Below are positions 39,292 through 47,947 of a stretch of 64,000 nucleotides of DNA, piece by piece (within the stretch, counting starts at the first letter, position 1; every line of letters begins with the position of its first letter). The DNA is taken from NCBI GenBank assembly GCA_963764825.1, contig CAVXUA010000003.1, forward strand, positions 186,001 through 250,000. Direction: 5' to 3'. The notes beneath the pieces are model-generated. The model did not search any database, was not told the DNA's origin, and was given only the letters and a program-made list of their open reading frames with translations. Source of the stretch: JAZGGS01 sp963764825 (GTDB lineage Bacteria > Bacteroidota > Ignavibacteria > Ignavibacteriales > Ignavibacteriaceae). Both the position numbers and the translations under genes were made by a program.

Positions 39292-39440
39292 CTCCCACAA
39301 AGTTTACTACTGATTATCTCAATAATCAGTCATACTAATATGGTATTCGAATCCAACAAGGAGTATCGAAAAACCTTCAAAAACACAAATTTTTATACTT
39401 TTCCTTCAAATCACAACGGAAACTTCACCTTTCTAAACTA

Positions 39441-39476
39441 TTGACATATAAATAATAAAGTTGTAACTTACTTTAT
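39441..39476 (+). promoter_or_regulatory. Putative promoter with overlapping palindrome, upstream of the cupredoxin gene
   Basis: TTGACA (39441-39446), a 17-bp spacer, TAACTT (39464-39469). An inverted repeat ATAAAGT (39455-39461) / ACTTTAT (39470-39476) straddles the -10, suggesting repression. The promoter has the same -10 and spacer length as the XRE operon promoter. It lies about 110 bp before the start codon. Confidence 0.45.
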
Positions 39477-39577
39477 AGTTTCATATCCGCATAACCACTA
39501 ATTACTGTTAGGAAGATATAATTATGGCTGAATTTAGCCATTAGTTTTTTATAATAATAAATAATGGAGAAAAAATA

Positions 39578-40207
39578 ATGAAGAAAATTTATTTACTATT
39601 GCTTGCCTGGCTTTTACTAATCTTTGCAGGTAGCGCAGTTTCCCAGACTCTTTACATTGTGACAGTTACGAACAATGTATTTACTCCAGCTAATCTTACA
39701 ATAACAGTTGGCGATACAGTAAGATGGATTAATGAACAAGGTTTTCACAATGTGGTTGCCGACGACAACAGCTTTACAAGCGGCGCCGTATCCTCTGCTC
39801 CGTGGGTTTATGATTTTGTATTTACCACCGTAAGCACTAATCCTTACTATTGTGAAGCTCATGGCGGACCCGGTGGAAGTGGTATGTCAGGAGTTATTAC
39901 TGTAGAAATGGCTACAAGCGTTAATAATGATGAAATTACTGTTGAAGATTTTGAATTGAAACAGAATTATCCAAACCCGTTTAATCCATCAACAAAAATT
40001 TCATTTGTTATTCCGGTTAACTCAAATGTTAAACTTAAGGTTTATAATATTTTAGGTAACGAAATTACAACACTTTTAAACGAACAGTTATTTGCAGGTG
40101 AACATACAGTACCATTTAACGCACAGGGTTTATCAAGCGGGATATATTTTTATGCGCTTACAGCAAACGGCTTTACTCTAACAAAAGAGATGGTTCTGCT
40201 TAAATAA
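39578..40207 (+). CDS. T9SS-secreted cupredoxin (plastocyanin-like) protein
   Basis: 209 residues in three parts: a signal peptide (about 1-22), a blue-copper domain (23-112) and a T9SS type A sorting domain (about 127-209: LKQNYPNPFNPSTKISF, ending LTKEMVLLK). The type 1 copper ligands are visible: His57 (GFHNVV), Cys92 and His95 (YYCEAH) and Met103 (GSGMSG). It should carry electrons or copper at the cell surface or outside. It is followed 75 bp later by methionine sulfoxide reductase. A terminator lies between them. Confidence 0.9.
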   Translation: MKKIYLLLLAWLLLIFAGSAVSQTLYIVTVTNNVFTPANLTITVGDTVRWINEQGFHNVVADDNSFTSGAVSSAPWVYDFVFTTVSTNPYYCEAHGGPGGSGMSGVITVEMATSVNNDEITVEDFELKQNYPNPFNPSTKISFVIPVNSNVKLKVYNILGNEITTLLNEQLFAGEHTVPFNAQGLSSGIYFYALTANGFTLTKEMVLLK

Positions 40208-40234
40208 AAGTATAACTTAATCTTATATCTTATT

Positions 40235-40258
40235 AGGCAGGTTAATCCTGCCTTTTCT
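40235..40258 (+). terminator. Intrinsic terminator after the cupredoxin gene
   Basis: AGGCAGG / CCTGCCT stem with a TTAAT loop, running into TTTTCT. Confidence 0.75.
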
Positions 40259-40282
40259 ATTTCTAAACGCTGGTAGCTTATT

Positions 40283-40936
40283 ATGAAGAAAAAGAATTCA
40301 TCTACGATATTAATAGTACTTATTTTTCTATTTTTCAGCTTAACAGGTTTCATTAGTAATAAAACTTTTTATAATCAATTAGTAAATATGCAGGATAAAA
40401 AACTACAAAAAGCTACTTTCGGCTCAGGATGTTTTTGGTGCACAGAAGCGGTTTTTGAACTTGTTGATGGCGTCAGCACAGTTACTTCCGGTTATGCCGG
40501 TGGTAATATTAAAAATCCTACTTACGAAGAAGTCTGCTCGGAAAAGAGCGGGCATGCGGAAGCAGTTCGGTTAACATTCGACCCGGAAGTTATAACCTAC
40601 GATGAACTGCTGGAAATATTCTGGAAAACACATGATCCCACAACTTTAAACCGGCAGGGCAATGATGCTGGAACGCAGTACCGCTCTGTTATTTTCTATC
40701 ACAGCGAAGAACAGAAACAATTAGCAAAAAAATATAAAAGTGCACTTGATAAATCAGGTGCGTGGGAACATCCAATTGTTACCGAAATTTTACCAGCTAC
40801 TGAATTTTATAACGCAGAAGATTACCATCAGGATTATTACACCAACAATCCTAACCAGGGTTACTGTGCTTTTATAATTGCACCCAAAGTAGAAAAGTTT
40901 AAGGAAGTATTTAACGATAAACTGAAAGAAAAGTAA
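40283..40936 (+). CDS. msrA: Peptide-methionine (S)-S-oxide reductase
   Basis: Repairs oxidised methionine in proteins. The 217 residues begin with a hydrophobic helix (about 8-24), so the enzyme is exported or membrane-anchored. The catalytic Cys50 is in FGSGCFWCTEAVF, followed by VSGYAGG-like TSGYAGGNIKNPTYEEV and FWKTHDPTTLNRQGNDAGTQY (quoted by its ends). The frame is intact. An exported MsrA next to a secreted copper protein fits protection of the envelope from oxidation. Confidence 0.93.
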   Translation: MKKKNSSTILIVLIFLFFSLTGFISNKTFYNQLVNMQDKKLQKATFGSGCFWCTEAVFELVDGVSTVTSGYAGGNIKNPTYEEVCSEKSGHAEAVRLTFDPEVITYDELLEIFWKTHDPTTLNRQGNDAGTQYRSVIFYHSEEQKQLAKKYKSALDKSGAWEHPIVTEILPATEFYNAEDYHQDYYTNNPNQGYCAFIIAPKVEKFKEVFNDKLKEK

Positions 40937-40960
40937 AAAACACAGCCGTTAAGCTGCGTT
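40935..40960. terminator. Probable terminator between msrA and the carotenoid operon
   Basis: ACACAGC / GCTGCGT pair over 7 bp (one G-T) around a 6-nt loop. The minus-strand side runs into TTTTTT, suiting the end of the carotenoid operon; it also follows the msrA stop codon. Confidence 0.55.
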
Positions 40961-41043
40961 ATTTATAAACGAAACAGAATTCAAAAAACACTTTTCATTT
41001 TCAAAAAAGCCAGATGGTTTTTTTGAGCAAATGTTAGTTAAAT

Positions 41044-41532
41044 TTAATCAACTGATATTTCAATAGGCATTTGTTTTTGATTAAACAGAAATTTTGCTCT
41101 TTCCCAGCTCGGAGCTCCAAACCAGGCACTTACATTATTTGAGAACCCATAATCTTCCGTTGGAATACCCAAAAAATTTGAATCTAATTCACCATTACTA
41201 TTTTCATCGTGAAAGACTCTTATTGCGTAATTTCCATAATCAATGGATTCAATTTTAATAATTACTTCTCCGTTTATTATTGGGAGGATTTTTCCAATAA
41301 AAACAGAATCCTCACTTTCGTAAACAGATTTTACATTATCCAGCCCAAACCAACATTCTCCATCGTCATTTGTAAACCCAGTAATTCTAATACTCATGGT
41401 TCCTCTTTCATACAATTTTGGTTGAGCAACCTGCGCAACATTCATTTGAAAATTCATTAGAATAATTATTATAGGAAAACCTAATCTATAAATTACGATT
41501 GAGTGGTTAATATTTTTTAAAAACTGTCTCAA
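41044..41532 (-). CDS. DUF2141 domain-containing exported protein
   Basis: 162 residues. A hydrophobic signal or anchor covers about residues 12-35. The DUF2141 core follows: SIRITGFTNDDGECWFGL, YAIRVFHDENSNGELDSNFL and GIPTEDYGFSNN. The family is of unknown function, is periplasmic or surface, and is often found in carotenoid clusters. The gene overlaps the end of the CrtU-like gene by 4 bp and is the last gene of the carotenoid operon, so coexpression is very likely. Confidence 0.85.
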   Translation of the reverse strand: MRQFLKNINHSIVIYRLGFPIIIILMNFQMNVAQVAQPKLYERGTMSIRITGFTNDDGECWFGLDNVKSVYESEDSVFIGKILPIINGEVIIKIESIDYGNYAIRVFHDENSNGELDSNFLGIPTEDYGFSNNVSAWFGAPSWERAKFLFNQKQMPIEISVD

Positions 41533-43040
41533 GCAAGAATTCCTTTCAACGGAACTGAAAATAAAGGCTCTTGTTTTAACTTTTCTTTAGCAAGAATATC
41601 ATTTACACAATACATTGCAGAGCTAGTGGCTGCTTCCATCAGCATTGCAGGGCAATCAAGTTTTATCCAATCACCCGCAAGGTAAAGATTTTCAACCGTT
41701 GTTTTAAAGCCGGGGCGATTTCTAAATAAGTTGGTATGAAATGCTGTAAAATCATCTCTTATTTGTAAGTACTCGTATTTTATTTTATAGTTCTTAATTT
41801 CTGAAAAATATGATTCAAATTCTTTTAATAATTGTTCTCTTACTTCTTTTTCGGGGAAATCATCGGGCAAAGCATATGAATGGAGTTCAAATATTCCCCC
41901 ACTGTTTTGCTTCACCCAATCCTCACTTGTTATTTCCATTCGATGATATACAGTAACTGAATCCAGTATCTTTAATGCATCAGTAAAAATGAAAAAAGGA
42001 ACATCAGTTCTCACGTCTTTATCAATCCAGATACGCAGAACAGCATAGCGTTGCGATTGTTTCTGCGGAGCAATTTGTGTGAAAAGACTAGGATGATCTG
42101 ATTTTATGTAATCAGATTCGGCAATTATTTTTTTTGTCCCCTTTATATCTGAAGCCATTATTAGGTAATCAAATGGTTCCTCGTTTATAATAAATTTGCT
42201 TTCGTTTTTTATAATGGAATTAATTGGAGTGCTTAATTTTATTTCCGCGTTATGAATATTTAAATACTTAATAGCTGGTTCCCATAAAGTCTTTTCAAAA
42301 TCATCATCCAAAACATCGTAAATCAATCCGTGATCGTTACTTAAAAAATAAAAATGAAAACTTTTTATCAGCTCTGCCATTGAGATGTGTTGTGGCTCTG
42401 CAAAAAAAGCGCGCGAAAATGTTGTAAACATTAATCTCATCTGTGGTGGAAGATTTACTTCTTCTGCAAAATCTTTAAACGAAATTTTATCGAACTTATC
42501 ATATGTCTTTTCTTTATCATAATTAAGCAGGGTTATAAGTTTACTGAACCTTGGGTTCTTCATAATATCTTTAAATGAATATATTCCTGCTTTTCTCATC
42601 GATAAAATATTTTCAATAGGCGTGGTTTTAATTTCCTTAAAACTATAGTCACCTAAATCTTTTGTCATTATCAGGTAATCATCAATTGGGATTAGATTTT
42701 TGTAGGCACAAATTTTCTTTAAAAGATTACGCAGGTTATAATATTGCCTGAAGAAAGCGTGGAAACCATGCTCAACATTGGTTTGGTAATTATCTTCAAA
42801 CTTAACCGGCCAGGAACCAACCTTTCCCCCAACAAATGAATCTCTTTCAAAAATCTTTACTGAGAAATTTCTTTCAGATAAATAAATCGCAGCTGATACC
42901 CCGGCTAAACCTGCTCCAATTATGCCTACCTTTTTTGGAATGGAAAGTTTATGCGGCAAAAAATTATCAACAGAGTTAATTTGCTGCTTGTAATCACCAA
43001 GACGGCTTTTAACAAACTTCGAAATGATTGAACTATTCAT
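41529..43040 (-). CDS. CrtU/CruE-like carotenoid desaturase/methyltransferase (aromatic-ring forming)
   Basis: FAD-dependent oxidoreductase of 503 residues. The Rossmann motif VGIIGAGLAGVSAAIYL starts near residue 38, and EHGFHAFFRQYYNLRNLL follows, a block I associate with CrtU/CruE enzymes, which desaturate beta-ionone rings and shift a methyl group to make aromatic phi or chi rings. The C-terminal FAD block is NLYLAGDWIKLDCPAMLMEA. It lies in an operon with crtI, crtB and a lycopene cyclase that would supply beta- or gamma-carotene. A different carotenoid oxidase role cannot be excluded without alignment. Confidence 0.82.
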   Translation of the reverse strand: MNSSIISKFVKSRLGDYKQQINSVDNFLPHKLSIPKKVGIIGAGLAGVSAAIYLSERNFSVKIFERDSFVGGKVGSWPVKFEDNYQTNVEHGFHAFFRQYYNLRNLLKKICAYKNLIPIDDYLIMTKDLGDYSFKEIKTTPIENILSMRKAGIYSFKDIMKNPRFSKLITLLNYDKEKTYDKFDKISFKDFAEEVNLPPQMRLMFTTFSRAFFAEPQHISMAELIKSFHFYFLSNDHGLIYDVLDDDFEKTLWEPAIKYLNIHNAEIKLSTPINSIIKNESKFIINEEPFDYLIMASDIKGTKKIIAESDYIKSDHPSLFTQIAPQKQSQRYAVLRIWIDKDVRTDVPFFIFTDALKILDSVTVYHRMEITSEDWVKQNSGGIFELHSYALPDDFPEKEVREQLLKEFESYFSEIKNYKIKYEYLQIRDDFTAFHTNLFRNRPGFKTTVENLYLAGDWIKLDCPAMLMEAATSSAMYCVNDILAKEKLKQEPLFSVPLKGILA

Positions 43041-43042
43041 TT

Positions 43043-43783
43043 TTAATTATCCGGTTTAGCAGCACTAAAGGTTCGGAGGATAGGTTTTCGCCAGCTTGGC
43101 ATGTTATGTTTTTTTACATTAACAAAACCTGTTTCTTCAAGAAGGTTAATAAACTCTTGAGGTGGAAGAAATTTATCCACACTTTTAACAAGGTATTTAA
43201 ATATTGTTGATGAACCTGAAAGTATTGTTGAGATTGGAATAACTACGCCATAGCCCAAAACTTTCCAATATAAATGCGAAAAGAAATTATTGTCCAAAGA
43301 ATATTCATGAAAAGCAATTTTCCCCCCAGGTCTGAGGATTCTTAATAAGTTTTGCAAACATTTTTTATAGTCGGGCATGTTGCGTATTCCGTATGCCATA
43401 AAGATTGCATCTACATAATTATCATCGTAATCCAATTCCATAACATCTTTCTGAATAAATTCTAATCTTTCTCTAGCAAATTGTTTGTGGTATTTGGTTT
43501 CTGCAACCCTCAACATCTCTTCAGAGTTATCAATCCCTATTACTTTACCGGTTTTTAAATTATTTATGCAGCAAACAGTTGATTTTCCGGTACCACAGCA
43601 TAAATCGAGAACAAGCTCATCTCCATTTAATTCGATTAGGTCAACGCTACGCTGCAAATCACTTTGATACCCCTGGCTTAGAAATGTTGCAATGTCATAT
43701 TTTTTTGCTACTCGATTAAATTCATAAGGAACCGTTGTTTTATTCTGAAATAAACTAATAGCGGATGTTTTACTGTTTCCCAA
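43043..43783 (-). CDS. UbiE-like SAM-dependent methyltransferase in the carotenoid operon
   Basis: About 247 residues. The start chosen is a TTG at 43781-43783, with GGAGGAAG at the right distance upstream; an earlier in-frame TTG would overlap the Rieske gene. Motif I is LVLDLCCGTGKST, and the VIGIDNSEEML and DVMELDYDDNYVDAIFMAYG blocks follow, then LRILRPGGKIAFHEY. The C-terminal helices are hydrophobic, suiting a membrane-embedded substrate. Position between a Rieske oxygenase and a CrtU-like enzyme points to carotenoid modification and not to quinone synthesis. Confidence 0.82.
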   Translation of the reverse strand: MGNSKTSAISLFQNKTTVPYEFNRVAKKYDIATFLSQGYQSDLQRSVDLIELNGDELVLDLCCGTGKSTVCCINNLKTGKVIGIDNSEEMLRVAETKYHKQFARERLEFIQKDVMELDYDDNYVDAIFMAYGIRNMPDYKKCLQNLLRILRPGGKIAFHEYSLDNNFFSHLYWKVLGYGVVIPISTILSGSSTIFKYLVKSVDKFLPPQEFINLLEETGFVNVKKHNMPSWRKPILRTFSAAKPDN

Positions 43784-43785
43784 TT

Positions 43786-44781
43786 TTATTCTTCCTCCTG
43801 CAATTTCTTTCTCCAAAATTTTCTGAATGCGAGAGAAACTTCATCACCTTTTACACTTATTTCGTGAACATCATCTTTTCTTTTTTTAATAATTTCAAGA
43901 TTAGAGGATAGAAAATCAATATCTTCTTCAACAATTTTTGCAGATTTCCTTGCCATAAAATATTTTGCAAATGCAGGAAACTTCGAAAAGATGTTTTTCC
44001 ACAACGTAATCTGTTTCATTTCAACATGTTCATCATCAACCTGCATTACGTGCTCAAGAATAAGTAACACTCTTTCTTTAAAACGAATTTCTAAACGTGA
44101 AATATTTGGATAGTAGAATCGAATGCGCGTTCCGATATTTTCATCATCTCCGAAATAAACTTTTTCTGATTTAGTTCCTACGTTGGCTCTCTTATAAAAT
44201 CCTTCGATACCATCATCCAAAACATTTAGATTAAAATCTGCTGGTGATTCATTTATCTGTCCCATAAACGATTTTATAGATTTGCGGTGAACGTATGCAA
44301 TGTGGTAAGGATCAATTAAACTTTCTGCAGTAGATTCCAAATCTGCTTTGAATGTGTAAGCTTTGTAAGTAAACGGCCACTCATTCATTTCCGGAATATC
44401 TGTTGGATTAACATGATTGGATTTTTCTTCATCACCAAGAAAAACCCAAACCCACTTATTAAAATCTTTAGCTGGATAACTTTTTATTTTTGCAGTTGGT
44501 GGAATTTTATCACCCGGAAGCTGCGAAGGAATATTAACGCACTTACCGTTTTTATCATATTCCCAGCCATGATAACCGCAGACAATTGTATTATCGTTAA
44601 GATAACCCAAAGATAAATTTACGTTTCTATGGCAGCATCTATCTTCGAGCGCAGCAATTTCTCCGTCCGATTTGCGGAAGAGAATTAAATCTTCGCCAAA
44701 AATTCTTTTCTTTACAATTTTATTTTTTAATTCATCAGAAGGACAAATTAAATACCATTTATTTTTTAACAATTGAAACAC
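43786..44781 (-). CDS. Rieske non-haem iron oxygenase in the carotenoid operon
   Basis: 331 residues. The Rieske cluster is bound by Cys49, His51, Cys68 and His71 (CCHRNVNLS, CGYHGWEY). The mononuclear iron site is in ESLIDPYHIAYVHRKSI. The chain is similar in build to Rieske oxygenases of ring hydroxylation and ring-ketone formation. Its 5' end overlaps the lycopene cyclase gene by 23 bp. Within this operon it likely hydroxylates or oxidises a carotenoid ring or its methyl group; the product is unknown. Confidence 0.85.
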   Translation of the reverse strand: MFQLLKNKWYLICPSDELKNKIVKKRIFGEDLILFRKSDGEIAALEDRCCHRNVNLSLGYLNDNTIVCGYHGWEYDKNGKCVNIPSQLPGDKIPPTAKIKSYPAKDFNKWVWVFLGDEEKSNHVNPTDIPEMNEWPFTYKAYTFKADLESTAESLIDPYHIAYVHRKSIKSFMGQINESPADFNLNVLDDGIEGFYKRANVGTKSEKVYFGDDENIGTRIRFYYPNISRLEIRFKERVLLILEHVMQVDDEHVEMKQITLWKNIFSKFPAFAKYFMARKSAKIVEEDIDFLSSNLEIIKKRKDDVHEISVKGDEVSLAFRKFWRKKLQEEE

Positions 44782-45448
44782 CGTTTATTCTAAGTAAAAA
44801 ACTATAAAGACTTGTATTCATCCAGAGCAAAGACATCCCGTAGAAAAAATCCTCAACCGGGATAGTGATAATTCTAAAATCAAGCTGATACTCAACTCCG
44901 TAAGTAACAACTGGCCGCCATGTCAGGTATCCGTTAAATATCACTGTAAAAATAAAAATAAGAAGAAGGTAAAAATAAAACCTTCTTTCAAAAAGCAAAT
45001 TTGTTTTCAAAAACTGATCGACAAGATTTGCAACGAACAAGAAGCCTAAAGTTAAACCCGTGTACTGCTTACCAATTAAGAAGAAATATATACCAGCTGG
45101 CAATGCGAGATAAAGAAATAATCGAAGCCACTGCGTTTTCACCTGTTTTTCTTTTACTCTTCGAATAATCATTTCCCAGGTAAAGAGACAGGCAAATGGA
45201 ACAGTAATGAAAAATAAAATCTCTTCAATGGGAAGATTTATAATTTTTATTCCTGACACATAATTAGAATTAAAATGCCAATGAGTGCCTGTTACTAACG
45301 CATCCCAAAGCAAAAATGGAATGGCCGGAATAACGATTGCAATCAGAATTTGCTTCCAGTGGTTCCAGATGTAACAGCATTTAAGCGAACCGAAGAATGC
45401 CGGACCACTGATAATCACAGTGTTAAATATGAGATATTCGAAATTCAA
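44759..45448 (-). CDS. Lycopene cyclase, fused CrtYc-CrtYd type
   Basis: Membrane protein of 229 residues with two homologous halves of about three helices each, the fused form of the heterodimeric lycopene beta-cyclase found in Bacteroidota and archaea. Each half carries the catalytic P-x-E-(E/D) motif: NLPIEEILFF and TIPVEDFFYG. The gene starts at a TTG immediately after the crtB stop codon, so translation is coupled. It forms beta-ionone rings from lycopene, the substrate needed by the CrtU-like enzyme. Confidence 0.9.
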   Translation of the reverse strand: MNFEYLIFNTVIISGPAFFGSLKCCYIWNHWKQILIAIVIPAIPFLLWDALVTGTHWHFNSNYVSGIKIINLPIEEILFFITVPFACLFTWEMIIRRVKEKQVKTQWLRLFLYLALPAGIYFFLIGKQYTGLTLGFLFVANLVDQFLKTNLLFERRFYFYLLLIFIFTVIFNGYLTWRPVVTYGVEYQLDFRIITIPVEDFFYGMSLLWMNTSLYSFLLRINGVSIVKK

Positions 45449-46295
45449 TTATGTTGATCTTAATACCTTTACTTCGAAGTAGGATTTTATTAATAAGTAA
45501 AATTTATATGGGTTCGAAATTCTTACTCGTTTGCTCATTAATTTATCAACATCCATTCTCTTAATTTTTTTAAATAAAATTAAGTAATAAAGATATGCAG
45601 AATATACACCAAGCTTAACACCTATAGGCAACCTTACTATTCCCATAAATGCTGAATGGAATTCTTTTTCAATTTCTTTTTCCAATTCCTTTTTGTTCTG
45701 GTTGTTTATATATGTGAGTTCGCTAACCCCGGGCAAATAAATTCTCCCGCGCTCAATAATATCACTTTTCATATCTCTTAGAAAATTAACCTTTTGAAAA
45801 GCAGCGCCAAGCATTCTTGCTGAATGCTCCAGCTCATCATATTTTTCATCACTTCCCTTTACAAAAACTTTTAAGCACATCAATCCAACAACTTCTGCTG
45901 AGCCGTAAATATAATTATCGTAAACACCTCTCTCGTATGAAGAGTTTGATAAATCCATTTCCATACTTTGTAAAAATGCTTTTATCAATTTATGGTCTAT
46001 CTTGTATTTATTAACCGTTTCCTGGAATGCCTGTAATACAGGATTTGTTGAAATACCTTTTTCAATTGCATCCCAGGTATCTGCTTCAAACTTTTGAAGT
46101 AGTTCTTTTTTATCAAAATCATGAAACGTATCAACTATTTCATCTGCAACTCTTACATAGCTATAAATTGCAAAAATGGGATCGCGGTATTCTGGTTTGA
46201 ACGCTTTTATTCCCCAGCCAAACGATGTGCTGTAAGAAAGGGTTAACTTTTTGCTGATTTTGTAACTTGTATCTTTATATAAGTTGAAAACTCAT
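45449..46295 (-). CDS. crtB: Phytoene synthase (one frameshift near its start)
   Basis: Condenses two geranylgeranyl diphosphates to phytoene. The ATG at 46293-46295 has AAAGGA upstream and reads MSFQL; removing one A near 46280 joins it to YKDTSYKISKKLTLSYSTSF, then FAIYSYVRVADEIVDTFHDF (first DxxxD motif) and LGAAFQKVNFLRDMKSD (second motif, NFLRD). The product is about 281 residues. It overlaps the 3' end of crtI by about 50 bp and ends just before the cyclase. Confidence 0.92.
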
Positions 46296-47756
46296 TTGTA
46301 ATCCTTTCAGTTACTAGTTTTGAGCTGATAACAACCATCGGCAATCCTGTGCCGGGAGTTGTAGATGCTCCAACATAGTATAGGTTATTAAACTTTTCGT
46401 CTTTGTTTTTAGGTCTGAATGCTCCAACTTGGTTTAAATCGTGTGCAAGCCCTAAACCAGAGCCCCTGTAAAGGTTCAACATTTTTTCCCATTCATCAGG
46501 AGCTAATATTTTTTTAGTTAAAATGTTTGATTGAATATCGAATCCAATTCTCTTTGATAAGATCATCGATAATATTATTTGCGAGATCTTCTTTATCTTC
46601 CCAGGATTTTTTATATCGTAGATCGGGAACAGGGCAGAGAATAAACAAATTCTCGCAACCATCTGGCGCACAGCTCTCATCAGATATTGAAGAAGCATTT
46701 ACATAGTAGTAAGGTTTTTGCGGACTGATAGAAGAAGTGAAAATATTGTCTCGCATAATCTTTAAAGTTACTACCCAAAAAGTAATTGTGATGAAGAAGA
46801 TTGCTAATCTTTCCTTTTACACCTAAATAAATTGTGAGTGGCGCAAGTGTCCAGTGTAATTCATCAAGCTTTTCTGCGCTGAATTTTTTTCTCTTTAGTA
46901 CTTTTCCTCTGAACGATGCTGCATCGGAATTAGATACAAAAATATCTGCTTCCCATGATTTTCCATTTTGATCGATCATCTGTGCAACTTTACCGTTATT
47001 GTTTCCAACTCCAACAATTTCAGTATTATAAACAAATTTTACATTTCTATTCTCAAGAATTTTTACCATTTCTCTAACAACGCTATACATACCATTCTTA
47101 ACACTCCAGTAACCGTTATTCTTCATTTCTGTATAATTTAATAAAGAATAGATTGACGGAGTTTGAAATGGAGTTGAGCCGAGAAAGAATGCAACAAGAG
47201 AAAATATTACTTTTACTTCTTCAGAATCGAATGTTCTCTTAAGTTCATCCCACATGCTTCTGTAGAGATAGGGAAGATGTTTCTTTGGAACCTTTGCAAG
47301 TTTTAAAAGATAATCCAGTTTATTTTTATAATTTGATTTAACAACCTGTTCTTCAGTATCATGGAAAAACTCTCCGCCTTTATTTAAATACTTTTCAAGT
47401 TTTTCAGCCAGATTATCTTCTATCCCGGTAAATTCTTTTTCTAATTTATGTAAATCCTTAAAAATTCTGAATGGTTGTTCTCTTCCCTCCATAAATACCT
47501 GGTAAATAGGATCAAGCTCTTTCATTAACAATGGATTGTCTACACCTGCACTTTTAAATAAATCATCAAACTCGTAAGTCATGCTCATAAAGGAAGGACC
47601 CATATCGAAACGAAAACCATCTTGTTCGATTATATTCAATCTGCCACCCGGAGTTGAATGTTTTTCAAGAATGGTGATATCATATCCCTTATTTGAAAGT
47701 CGTAAAGCGGTCGAAAGACCGCCTAATCCAGAACCTATAATAATTACTTTTTTCAT
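46243..47756 (-). CDS. crtI: Phytoene desaturase (frameshifts near 46770 and 46545)
   Basis: FAD-dependent desaturase that converts phytoene to lycopene. It starts KKVIIIGSGLGGLSTALRLS and has the GGRLNIIEQDGFRFDMGPSF block. After two breaks the C-terminal parts, PYYYVNASSISDESCAPDGC and GSGLGLAHDLNQVGAFRPKN then NNLYYVGASTTPGTGLPMV, complete the family signature. The rejoined product is about 500 residues. First gene of the carotenoid operon; crtB follows in overlap. Confidence 0.92.
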
Positions 47757-47843
47757 TTATTCTTTTTTTTAAGACAAGTGTTGATATATAAGATAAAGAT
47801 TTCTGAGATTAGATTCAGTTAAGATTAAATTAAATGAGGAAAC

Positions 47844-47926
47844 CGCTTGCACACTTTTCGTAAATATCATCACGAACAATTCGTGTCATAGTTAACATTT
47901 GACTGGAGCCTATCGTGTTGCAAGCG
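47844..47926. promoter_or_regulatory. Nested inverted repeats upstream of crtI
   Basis: An outer pair CGCTTGC (47844-47850) / GCAAGCG (47920-47926) encloses a tight inner palindrome CACGAA-CAA-TTCGTG (47871-47885). It lies in the 190-bp gap upstream of the carotenoid operon and downstream of a DUF4397 gene. It could be a terminator-like structure for neither gene (no T tract on the minus strand side of the inner hairpin) or a regulator site. Confidence 0.4.
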
Positions 47927-47947
47927 ATTTTTCTCATTATTATTGTT

